The notes below the pieces were generated by a model, which searched no databases, was not told the DNA's origin, and saw only the letters and a list, made by a program, of their open reading frames with translations. A stretch of 14,193 nucleotides of DNA from JANWYQ01 sp034432445 (GTDB lineage: Bacteria > Chloroflexota > Anaerolineae > JAAEKA01), in the NCBI GenBank assembly GCA_034432445.1, contig DAOUBX010000230.1, forward strand, positions 1-14,193, in the 5' to 3' direction. This document shows positions 6,289-12,552 of the stretch, one piece after another (position 1 is the stretch's first letter; every line of letters begins with the position of its first letter). A program made the translations under genes and the position numbers.

Positions 6289-6292
6289 TCCC

Positions 6293-7120
6293 ATGCCCGA
6301 CATCCTTCTCGAAACCCACAACCTGCGCAAGGCCTTTGGCGCGCTGGTGGCTGTCAACGACGTGAGCATCCAGGTGCAGGCCGGTACGATCCACTCGATC
6401 ATCGGCCCCAACGGCGCGGGCAAGACCACCTTCTTCAACCTGCTGTGCGGCAACCTGGAGCCGACGGCGGGCCGGGTGATCTACAAGGGCAAGGACATCA
6501 CCCACCTGCCGCTCCATCGCAGCGCGCACATCGGCATCGGTCGCTCGTTTCAGATCACCAACCTGTTCCCCAACCTGACCGCGCTGGAGAACGTGCGGCT
6601 AGCCTGCCAGGCCTTGGGCAAGGACAACTTCCGCTTCCTGCGGCCGGCCGGCCACTTCCAGCAGTATGAGCAGCGGGCGTGGGCGATCTTGCAGCAGGTG
6701 GGCCTGGCCGAGCGCGCCCTGATGCCGGCGCGCACCCTGCCCCACGGCGACCAGCGCAAGCTGGAGCTGGGCATCATCCTGGCCGCCGACCCGGAGCTGA
6801 TGCTGCTGGATGAGCCGACGGCCGGCATGGCCGCCGAACAGGTGCCGGAGCTGATGGCGCTGATCAAGGGCATCCAGACCGGCGGCGACAAGACCGTGGT
6901 GCTGGTCGAGCACAACATGAACGTGGTGATGAGCGTCTCCAACCGCATCACTGTCATGCACCAAGGCCAGGTGCTGGCCGAAGGCACGCCTGCCGAGATC
7001 GCAGCCAATGAGACGGTCCAGAACGCGTACTTGGGTGGGCTGTATGAGTTGGGAGAGGGAAAGGAAGGAAGGAAAGGAAAAGAGGGAAAGAATGGAAAGG
7101 ATGGGAAGCGCGATGAGTGA
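6293..7120 (+). CDS. livG: ABC transporter ATP-binding protein, LivG type
   Basis: A 275-residue ATPase that should power the importer from the cytoplasmic face. Walker A is GPNGAGKT at 38-45, the Q-loop Gln is in RSFQITN (Gln87), Walker B is LMLLDEP at 169-175 and the switch His is His207 in VEHNMN. The signature is LPHGDQRK instead of the LSYGDQR usual in LivG. The frame is open to an ATG at 6197, but those codons read the repeat array, so I place the start at 6293, MPDILLETHNLRKAFG. Normal LivG ends near AYLG (residue 248). Here about 25 more residues follow, a tripeptide repeat GKEGRKGKEGKNGKDGKR encoded by 9-base repeats. The stop overlaps the next gene by eight bases. Confidence 0.93.
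   Translation: MPDILLETHNLRKAFGALVAVNDVSIQVQAGTIHSIIGPNGAGKTTFFNLLCGNLEPTAGRVIYKGKDITHLPLHRSAHIGIGRSFQITNLFPNLTALENVRLACQALGKDNFRFLRPAGHFQQYEQRAWAILQQVGLAERALMPARTLPHGDQRKLELGIILAADPELMLLDEPTAGMAAEQVPELMALIKGIQTGGDKTVVLVEHNMNVVMSVSNRITVMHQGQVLAEGTPAEIAANETVQNAYLGGLYELGEGKEGRKGKEGKNGKDGKRDE
7050..7108. repeat. Nonamer purine array, left arm of pair 6
   Basis: A GGAAAGGAA-like unit recurs with a 9-base period (A-runs near 7060, 7069, 7078, 7087 and 7096). All G/A on this strand except for a few T. It encodes the LivG tail. It pairs with the pyrimidine arm at 7691-7752 on the other side of the four-helix-bundle gene. Confidence 0.85.
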
Positions 7121-7676
7121 GGCGCGGCAGAAAGGGACGGTGTACGAGTACCGGGGCAGGAACGCGAAGACGTTTGCGGTGTTGCCGGGGAACCGGAACT
7201 TGGTCGTGTGGCAGAAGGCGTGTGAGCTGGCGAGGCTGGTGCATGACGCCACGCAGGGGTTTGGGCCGGCCTATTACAAGCTGCGCGGGCAGACGCTGGA
7301 CGCCGCCGAGTCTACGCTGGCCAACATCGCCGAGGGGTATTGCAGCGGCAGCATCAACAACTACGTGCGCTACTGCGAGGTGGCGCGCGGCTCGCTGGGC
7401 GAACTGGGCACGCATTTGCACACCTGCGAACTGTGGAGCCTCATCCCTGCCGGCACGCTGCAGCCGATCATCGACCTCTACGCCGACGTCCGCTTCCTGC
7501 TCGACCGGCTTCTCAGCGCCCTACGTGAGAAGCAAGCCGACAAATCCTGGGACGCCTCCTACGCCCTTCGCGAGCCCAGCGCGCCCTACCTCGCCGGCGG
7601 CCAGCCAGTCGAGGCTATTGCGCTCGACGAAGTCGAAACCTTCCACCAATCCCACCCGGAGTTCACCACCCCATGA
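7113..7676 (+). CDS. Four-helix bundle protein, S23/IVP family
   Basis: A 187-residue protein. Residues about 29-138 form the helical bundle: NLVVWQKACELARLV, YYKLRGQTLDAAESTLANIA with the family signature NIAEGY (71-76), INNYVRYCEVARGSLGELGTHL, and LQPIIDLYADVRFLLDRLL. A 28-residue N-terminal extension and a charged tail after 139 are added. This is another subfamily than the gene at 2857. The start at 7113 overlaps the livG stop (ATGAGTGA), suggesting coupled translation; ATG 7101 is an alternative. It interrupts an otherwise standard livG-livF order and lies between complementary nonamer arms. Function is unknown; it is not a transport component. Its position mimics S23 genes inside 23S rRNA intervening sequences. 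Confidence 0.85.
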   Translation: MSEARQKGTVYEYRGRNAKTFAVLPGNRNLVVWQKACELARLVHDATQGFGPAYYKLRGQTLDAAESTLANIAEGYCSGSINNYVRYCEVARGSLGELGTHLHTCELWSLIPAGTLQPIIDLYADVRFLLDRLLSALREKQADKSWDASYALREPSAPYLAGGQPVEAIALDEVETFHQSHPEFTTP

Positions 7677-7690
7677 CCTCCCATCGCGCC

Positions 7691-7752
7691 CTCTGCCTCC
7701 TTTCCTTCATTTCCCATCTTTCCCTCCTTTCCCTTCTTTCCCTCCTTTCCAA
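7691..7752. repeat. Nonamer pyrimidine array, right arm of pair 6
   Basis: TTTCCCTCC/TTTCCTTCA-like units repeat with an exact 9-base period; TTT triplets recur six times. The arm is the reverse complement type of 7050-7108. Together the arms enclose the whole four-helix-bundle gene. The array ends 11 bases before the livF ATG. Confidence 0.9.
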
Positions 7753-7763
7753 GTGAGCCGCCT

Positions 7764-8465
7764 ATGCCCCTGCTTGACGTCCACAACATCCACACCTTCA
7801 TCGGCCAGTTCCATATCCTGGAAGGCGTCAGCCTGCAGGTGGACGAGGGCGAGATCGTGGCCTTGCTGGGGCGCAACGGCGCCGGCAAGACCACCACGCT
7901 CAAGTCGATCCTGGGCCTGACCCCGCCGCGCAGCGGCCAGGTGATCTTCGACGGCCGCGAGATCCAAGGCCGGCGCCCCTTCGAGATCGCGGCGCTCGGC
8001 ATCGGCTTCGTGCCGGAGCATCGCGCCATCTTCCGCGACCTGAGCGTGCTGGAGAACCTCAAGATCGCCGAGCGCAAGAAGGGCGACCTGGACCGCAAGG
8101 CCGACTTCATCTTCGAGCTCTTCCCCGACCTGCAGCGGCTGATCAAGCTGCCCGGCACGCACCTGTCCGGCGGGCAGCAGCAGATGCTGGCCGTGGCCCG
8201 CGCCCTGGTGCCCGACAACCGGCTGCTGCTGATCGACGAGCCCAGCGAGGGCCTGGCGCCGGTGATCATCGAGGCCATGATGGAGGCCATCCGCAAGCTG
8301 TCGGCCAGCACCACCGTCGTCTTGGTGGAGCAGAACTTCATCGTCGCCAGCCAGCTCGCCCAGCGCTACGTCATCATCGAGGAAGGCCGCTCGGTGCAAA
8401 GCGGCGCCATGGCCGACCTGGTGCAGGACAAGGCGACGATCCAGCGCTATTTGGGCGCGGCCTGA
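7764..8465 (+). CDS. livF: ABC transporter ATP-binding protein, LivF type
   Basis: A 233-residue second ATPase of the importer, normal length for LivF. Walker A GRNGAGKT is at 36-43, GFVPEHRAIF at 81-90 is the LivF-type Q-loop region, the signature LSGGQQQ is at 134-140, and Walker B LLLIDEP is at 154-160. VEQNF at 188-192 has Gln where LivG has the switch His, which is usual in LivF. It should pair with LivG as a heterodimer under the two permeases. No strong Shine-Dalgarno precedes the ATG; GTGAG at 7753-7757 is the best candidate. Confidence 0.94.
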   Translation: MPLLDVHNIHTFIGQFHILEGVSLQVDEGEIVALLGRNGAGKTTTLKSILGLTPPRSGQVIFDGREIQGRRPFEIAALGIGFVPEHRAIFRDLSVLENLKIAERKKGDLDRKADFIFELFPDLQRLIKLPGTHLSGGQQQMLAVARALVPDNRLLLIDEPSEGLAPVIIEAMMEAIRKLSASTTVVLVEQNFIVASQLAQRYVIIEEGRSVQSGAMADLVQDKATIQRYLGAA

Positions 8466-8469
8466 ACAA

Positions 8470-8594
8470 CGGTTAATGGTCAATGGGTAATGGTTAATTG
8501 TTAATGGTCAAGGCACTGAGGCATGCTTCTCGGCGGACTTCCCCGTTATCCATTACCCATTAACCGTTCACCATTAACCGTTTACCGTTCACCA
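8470..8594. repeat. Inverted heptamer array 7 (GGTTAAT / ATTAACC)
   Basis: The left arm at 8470-8511 has units GGTTAAT, GGTCAAT, GGGTAAT. The right arm at 8545-8594 has TTACCCA, TTAACCG, TTCACCA and relatives. The 33-base middle is unrelated GC-rich sequence with no gene. This unit type is close to that of the intragenic array at 1555-1597. Confidence 0.9.
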
Positions 8595-8613
8595 GTCTCT
8601 CTAAACACCGCAC

Positions 8614-10203
8614 ATGACTAACTTTCTCCAAACCCTCGGCAAATACCGCACCCTCATCCTCACCCTGCTCATCCTGACCCTGCTTTTCCTGCTGGCCATC
8701 CAGGGCATGAGCACGCGCGATTGGGTGGTGACGGTGCTGCGCGGGCTGGCGGTGGGGTCGATCACCTTCCTGGTGGCGGCCGGCCTGAGCATCATCCTGG
8801 GCCTGATGGACGTGCTCAACCTGGCCCACGGCACGCTGTTCATGATCGGCGCCTACGTGGGCTGGAGCATGTACGTGCGGCCGGACACGGTGGTGGACTT
8901 GACGACGCCGCTGCTGCTGGCCGCGGCCGGCTTGGCGCTGATGCCGCTGTGGGGGCCGCTGCTGGCGCAACGAGCCTGGCCGCGCCGCGTCGCTCAGCTC
9001 TGGCCTTGGCCGGCGCTGCTGATCGGCCTGGCGCTGCTGCTGCTGGGCCTGACCCGCGCGCCCGTGGCCATCTGGAGCGGCTCCGACTACCAGACCAGCC
9101 CCATCGTCTGGACGCAGTTTGCCGAGGCCGGCACCGTGGCGCAGCAGGTGCAGCCGGCCACGTTCGAGCCGGGCCAGTCGCCGGTTCTGGTGTGGGGCGC
9201 GATCCTGCTGGGCAGCGCGCTGGCAGGCCTGGCCATCGTGGGCTTGATCCAGGCCCGCCGCGGCGGCGCTGAGGGCCAAGCGCGGCCCGCCTTGGCCCGG
9301 CCTCTGCTCAGCTTTGCCCTGCTGGCCGCGCTGGCGCTGCTGGTGGCCGCGGTCAACACGCCGCTGACCAACTTCTTCTTCAGCCTCAGCAGCAACGTGC
9401 TGTTTGTCGTCGCCATTGTCGTGGCAGCGCTGGTGGGCGTCGGCCTGGGCAGCCTGATGGAGGCCACGTTGATCCGGCCCCTCTACGCGCGGGCCATCTA
9501 CCAGATCATGCTCACCTTCGGCCTGGCCTTCATCGGCACCGAGCTGGTGCGCGCCATCTGGGGCCGCACCGGCTTCACCATGCCCAAACCGGAGCTGTTC
9601 GCCAACACCGGCGACGGCTGTCCGGCCAACAGCATCGCCGGCTGGCTGCAGCACCACTGCTCCACCATCGTGTTGGACATCGGCGGCCAGCGCGCGCTGA
9701 TCCGCACCTACAACGAAATCTTCATCATCCTGGTCGGTCTGGTGGTGTTGATCGCGGTCTGGCTGCTCTTGCAGCGCTCGCGGCTGGGCATGATCATCCG
9801 CGCCGGCGTGCAAGACAGCGCCATGGTCGAGGCGCTGGGCATCAACGTGCGCCGGGTGTTCACCCTGGTCTTTGGGCTGGGCGTGGGGCTGGCCGCGTTG
9901 GGCGGCGTGGTGGCCGCGCCGGCTACCGGCATCAGCGACACCATGGGCGCGACCGTGCTGCTGGGCTCGCTGATCGCCCTGGCCATCGGCGGCCTCACCA
10001 GCTATCCGGGCGCGGCCGCGGGCGCGGTCATCGTCGGCTTAGTGCAGCAGTTCATCATCAAATACGGCCAGATCGGCATCAACCTGCCCTTCCTGGACGC
10101 GCCTTGGAAGCCCACCCCACCCATCGTGCCGGCCTCCACCATCCTGCTGATGATCGTCATCCTCCTGCTGTTGCCGCAGGGGTTGTTTGGACGGAAGGAG
10201 TGA
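8614..10203 (+). CDS. livH: ABC transporter permease, LivH type, with large extra membrane insert
   Basis: An inner-membrane permease of 529 residues, far longer than the roughly 290-310 usual for LivH. The family start is clear at residues 38-82 (VVTVLRGLAVGSITFLVAAG, LGLMDVLNLAHGTLFMIGAY). It resumes at about 275-318 (VGLGSLMEATLIRPLYARAI, LTFGLAFIGTELVRAIWG) and through RAGVQDSAMVEALGINVRRV (396-415) to GGLTSYPGAAAGA (459-471). Between them lie nearly 190 residues with extra hydrophobic helices near 97-117, 132-148, 190-212 and 231-248 and a polar loop at 150-190. A further loop at 322-362 carries two Cys (336, 349). It should form the translocation pore with LivM. The frame is intact. Confidence 0.92.
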   Translation: MTNFLQTLGKYRTLILTLLILTLLFLLAIQGMSTRDWVVTVLRGLAVGSITFLVAAGLSIILGLMDVLNLAHGTLFMIGAYVGWSMYVRPDTVVDLTTPLLLAAAGLALMPLWGPLLAQRAWPRRVAQLWPWPALLIGLALLLLGLTRAPVAIWSGSDYQTSPIVWTQFAEAGTVAQQVQPATFEPGQSPVLVWGAILLGSALAGLAIVGLIQARRGGAEGQARPALARPLLSFALLAALALLVAAVNTPLTNFFFSLSSNVLFVVAIVVAALVGVGLGSLMEATLIRPLYARAIYQIMLTFGLAFIGTELVRAIWGRTGFTMPKPELFANTGDGCPANSIAGWLQHHCSTIVLDIGGQRALIRTYNEIFIILVGLVVLIAVWLLLQRSRLGMIIRAGVQDSAMVEALGINVRRVFTLVFGLGVGLAALGGVVAAPATGISDTMGATVLLGSLIALAIGGLTSYPGAAAGAVIVGLVQQFIIKYGQIGINLPFLDAPWKPTPPIVPASTILLMIVILLLLPQGLFGRKE

Positions 10204-10206
10204 GCA

Positions 10207-10248
10207 GTGGCCGGTAATCGGTGAACGGTGACCGGTAGTCGGAGGTGG
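10207..10248. repeat. Heptamer array 8, left arm (GGTGAAC/GGTAATC)
   Basis: Units GGTAATC, GGTGAAC, GGTGACC and GGTAGTC begin four bases after the livH stop. The matching right arm is at 10464-10511, some 215 bases later. Confidence 0.85.
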
Positions 10249-10463
10249 TCAGCGATTTGAGCAGCTGATACGTTGCGCCACAGCTCATGCAGGTGACAAC
10301 CGTCGTAGTGATGACTTTAGTCGTCCGCGCGCTGCAGAGCGACTGAAGTCGCCGCTACCAATTGCGCCGTTCTCAGGACCAGCCTCCTCTGCACACCGCT
10401 AGACCGATCGACCCGTTCAGAACAGCACTCCAACGCCCTGCCCACTCACACGCGGCCGGCAAA
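10249..10463. other. Gene-free interior between the arms of array 8
   Basis: About 215 bases with no credible gene. It includes the inverted repeat at 10305-10358. The rest, including 10359-10463, shows no motif I can name. The reading frame of livM is open back to 10362, but its codons here are unlike the gene. It occupies the same position that the four-helix-bundle gene holds in pair 6, so it could be the eroded interior of such an element; that is inference. Confidence 0.5.
10305..10358. repeat. REP-like inverted repeat (GACTTTAGTC / GACTGAAGTC)
   Basis: Arms of 19 bases at 10305-10323 and 10340-10358 are complementary apart from a few mismatches, mostly wobble-compatible. The loop is 16 bases. 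Each arm has its own inner near-palindrome (GACTttAGTC, GACTgaAGTC). It has the look of a dispersed genomic palindrome. No T-run follows. Confidence 0.7.
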
Positions 10464-10511
10464 TCCACCGTTCACCGTTCACCGACCACCGTTCACCGTT
10501 CACCGACCACC
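10464..10511. repeat. Heptamer array 8, right arm, 21-base higher-order repeat
   Basis: The arm reads (CACCGTT)2(CACCGAC) twice from 10466 to 10507, then CACC, ending directly at the livM ATG. The 21-base super-unit shows that three heptamers were duplicated as a block. Confidence 0.9.
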
Positions 10512-11555
10512 ATGCCACCACAAGGTTTTTACTTCAAACGCAACCTCGGCTTCCTGCTCACCGTCGGCGTGCTGGCGGCGCTGCCTTTTGCGTTGGCGCT
10601 GCTCAACGGCCAGTCGATCCCCAGCCTGCTGGCCAACGAGGCCGGCGAGTCCAAGTTCATCCAGGGCCTGCTGATCGAGGTCTTCATCCTGGCCGTGTTC
10701 GCCATCAGCTACGACCTGGTGCTGGGCATCACCGGCCTGCTGAGCTTCGGCCACGGCATGTTCTTCGCCTTTGGCGCCTACATGACCGGCATCCTGCTCA
10801 AGAGCTTCGGCTGGCCGCTGTGGCAGGTGCTGATCGGGGTCGTGGTGGTGGGCGTGGCGCAGGCGCTGCTCTTCGCCGTCGTCCTGCCGCGGGTCAAGGG
10901 CATTACTTTCGCCCTGGTGACGCTAGGCATCGCCGCGGTGTTCGACATCCTGGTCAAGTCGCAGGAGCTGAACGCCTACACCGGGGCCGACGTGGGGCTG
11001 CAAGGGGTGCCGCGGCCCGCCGGCCTCAGCCCGGTGGACGACCGGCTGCGCTTCTACTACTTGGCCCTGCTCTTCGCCGTGGTCGTCTACCTGCTCTACA
11101 AACGCTTCGTCGACTCGCCCACCGGCCGCGTCTGCATTGCCACGCGCGAGAACGAGAACCGGGCCCTGAGCATCGGCTTCAACACCTTCTACTTCAAGCT
11201 GGCCGCGCTGCTGCTGGCCAGCATCACGGCCGCGCTAGCCGGCGCGCTGCACACCCTCTACAAGCCCATCGTCAGCCCGGAGATCGCCGGCCTGGGCTTC
11301 ACCGTCCAGGGGCTGCTGATGCTGCTGATCGGCGGCATTGGCACCCTGAGCGGCGCCATGATCGGCGCGGCCGTGCTGCGCCTGATGGAATTCTACTTCT
11401 CCCGCTGGTTCGGCGAAAGCGCCGGCTTCGTCATCGGCGTGGTGTACGTCTTGATCGTTCTCTTCCTCCCCTACGGCATCGTGGGCACGTGGCGGCTGAA
11501 GCGGCTGGACATCAAGGCCGGCTGGCGGCGCCTACAGTCCAACCAGCGTCATTGA
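10512..11555 (+). CDS. livM: ABC transporter permease, LivM type
   Basis: A 347-residue inner-membrane permease, the partner of LivH. The LivM signature lies at about 71-90 (LGITGLLSFGHGMFFAFGAY), followed by VKGITFALVTLGIA at 128-141, the cytoplasmic coupling loop GRVCIATRENENRALSIGFN at 205-224 and GGIGTLSGAMIGA at 274-286. About eight to ten hydrophobic segments are present, and the length is normal. The frame is open from 10362, but the upstream part would read repeat DNA (STVHRSPTTVHRSPTT), so the ATG at 10512, right after the last repeat unit, is the better start. No Shine-Dalgarno precedes it. It is the last gene of the operon and converges on the toxin gene 57 bases away. Confidence 0.93.
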   Translation: MPPQGFYFKRNLGFLLTVGVLAALPFALALLNGQSIPSLLANEAGESKFIQGLLIEVFILAVFAISYDLVLGITGLLSFGHGMFFAFGAYMTGILLKSFGWPLWQVLIGVVVVGVAQALLFAVVLPRVKGITFALVTLGIAAVFDILVKSQELNAYTGADVGLQGVPRPAGLSPVDDRLRFYYLALLFAVVVYLLYKRFVDSPTGRVCIATRENENRALSIGFNTFYFKLAALLLASITAALAGALHTLYKPIVSPEIAGLGFTVQGLLMLLIGGIGTLSGAMIGAAVLRLMEFYFSRWFGESAGFVIGVVYVLIVLFLPYGIVGTWRLKRLDIKAGWRRLQSNQRH

Positions 11556-11612
11556 CATCGACATCCTGATCGGTGAGCTCGCCGCGTTGGGGCGGGGGCT
11601 GGGGCAGGCCGC
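11556..11612. other. Convergent gap between livM and vapC, no clear terminator
   Basis: Fifty-seven bases separate the two stop codons. I see no GC-rich stem followed by a T-run on either strand, so transcripts of the operon and of the toxin genes may run into each other. A single GATCGGTGA unit near 11568-11576 is the last trace of the heptamer family. Confidence 0.5.
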
Positions 11613-12113
11613 TTAGTCTGGCATCCAAAGGCGCAGTCCAGGAATACGCTTGAAGTCCTCGTCGTTGGTGGCCAGATCGTCCAAATTGTGGCGCTGCATG
11701 ACGGCCAGCATGATCGAGTCGTCGGTGAGCAGGCCATAGTCATCCCGGTACTGCTTGCTGGCGTGGATCTTGCGGTAGGTGACGTCGAGGATGCGAACAC
11801 GGGCGCGGCTAAGTTCGCCTGGAACTTGCCGGTAGCGCGTGAGACGTTTGACCGTATCCGGGTGCGCCTTCAAATAGGCCAGTATCTTGCTTGAAGGGAC
11901 CTGCAGAACAGATCTCGCCTCGATAATCATTGTGCGGTGTATGACGTTGGCGGCTTGAGTGGCGGCGGTAAAGAGATCGATCTCCTGTCTGGCCGATCGT
12001 TCGATCAGAGAGGCCGCCTGTGAATGCAGAGGCTCCACCGTGGACAAAGCATAAGTCAACACGTTGGCGTCAGCAAAGACGCGCGAGCCTTTGGACAAAT
12101 CCTCAAGTCTCAT
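11613..12113 (-). CDS. vapC: PIN-domain toxin, VapC-like
   Basis: A 166-residue PIN domain, the fold of VapC endoribonucleases. The first acidic residue is Asp15 in FADANVLTYAL. The distal acids are Asp131/Asp132 in TDDSIMLAVM and Asp151 in ATNDEDF. Where most relatives have Glu in an AEV motif, this one has ANV (Asn56), so metal binding may be weakened. The start overlaps the antitoxin end by 11 bases, giving coupled translation. It is regulated through the promoter upstream of the antitoxin. The pair uses less GC-biased codons than the operon and lies on the other strand, which fits a mobile toxin-antitoxin module. Confidence 0.85.
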   Translation of the reverse strand: MRLEDLSKGSRVFADANVLTYALSTVEPLHSQAASLIERSARQEIDLFTAATQAANVIHRTMIIEARSVLQVPSSKILAYLKAHPDTVKRLTRYRQVPGELSRARVRILDVTYRKIHASKQYRDDYGLLTDDSIMLAVMQRHNLDDLATNDEDFKRIPGLRLWMPD

Positions 12114-12450
12114 CGTCCTCGCCCTCGTTCAGCAGCCAGAGATTGTCCAGTTTGAGCAGTGGATCGCTGATGATGTCAGTCCACATCTCCGGTGGCGTGT
12201 CAGAAAACATCGTTCTGATCCGTTCCACCGCCGCCAGCGCCTCGACGTCTCCCTCAGGTGTGCGCGGCGGCTCGCCGGGCCACACGGTATCGGCTGCCTC
12301 TTGCCAGGCCAAGAACGCTTCGAAGTGCGCCATGGGGAGGACTGCCGCAAACGGCTGGCCGTTACGTTCCATGATGACTGGTTCGCCGCTGCGCACTGCC
12401 TCATTTACCTCGTAGGGTACCTGGTCTTCCCGCAAAGTCACTCGTTTCAT
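12103..12450 (-). CDS. Antitoxin of the VapC-like toxin (Phd/YefM-like N-terminus)
   Basis: A 115-residue protein directly upstream of the PIN toxin. Residues 1-45 resemble Phd/YefM-type DNA-binding antitoxins: VNEAVRSGEPVIMERNGQPF followed by AAVLPMAHFEAF. The rest is acidic and probably wraps the toxin (EGEDDET end). GAGGTG at 12458-12463 (minus strand) supports the start. It should neutralise VapC and repress its own promoter. Classification rests on the N-terminal pattern and on gene order. Confidence 0.8.
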   Translation of the reverse strand: MKRVTLREDQVPYEVNEAVRSGEPVIMERNGQPFAAVLPMAHFEAFLAWQEAADTVWPGEPPRTPEGDVEALAAVERIRTMFSDTPPEMWTDIISDPLLKLDNLWLLNEGEDDET

Positions 12451-12470
12451 CGCCTTTCACCTCTAAGTAG

Positions 12471-12500
12471 ATTGTAACACGCCCCTACGGCGGGCGTCAA
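12471..12500 (-). promoter_or_regulatory. Sigma70-type promoter of the toxin-antitoxin pair
   Basis: On the minus strand, TTGACG (12495-12500) and TACAAT (12471-12476) are separated by 18 bases; each matches the consensus at 5 of 6 positions. Transcription would start near 12464, leaving a leader of about 14 bases that holds the ribosome binding site. Confidence 0.6.
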
Positions 12501-12543
12501 ACAGACTACAATCGCACCTGATTTCGAGCGAAAAGCGCTGGTC

Positions 12544-12549
12544 TATGAT
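12544..12549 (+). promoter_or_regulatory. Possible -10 element of the EamA gene
   Basis: TATGAT matches the -10 consensus at 5 of 6 positions, but no good -35 lies 16-18 bases upstream. If used, transcription begins near 12556, after the ATG at 12553, which would favour a downstream start. Confidence 0.3.
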
Positions 12550-12552
12550 AGA

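Noticed and set aside
6197..6292. Longer LivG start at 6197
   Set aside because: The added residues translate the octamer array (IYRPPDQPTNLPVHQ), and MPDILLETHNLRKAFG at 6293 is a normal LivG beginning.
2857..7676. Diversity-generating retroelement, suggested by Avd-like proteins
   Set aside because: No reverse transcriptase, template/variable repeat pair or C-type-lectin target is visible. Only the general four-helix-bundle family is shared.
8560..9813. Minus-strand frame of 417 codons opposite livH
   Set aside because: Very rich in Gln, His, Ala and Gly, with no hydrophobic or domain pattern. It is the complement of Leu-rich membrane codons, and livH explains the region.
10362..10511. 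Longer LivM start at 10362
   Set aside because: The added 50 residues read through gene-free sequence and the heptamer arm; no ribosome site and no family similarity.
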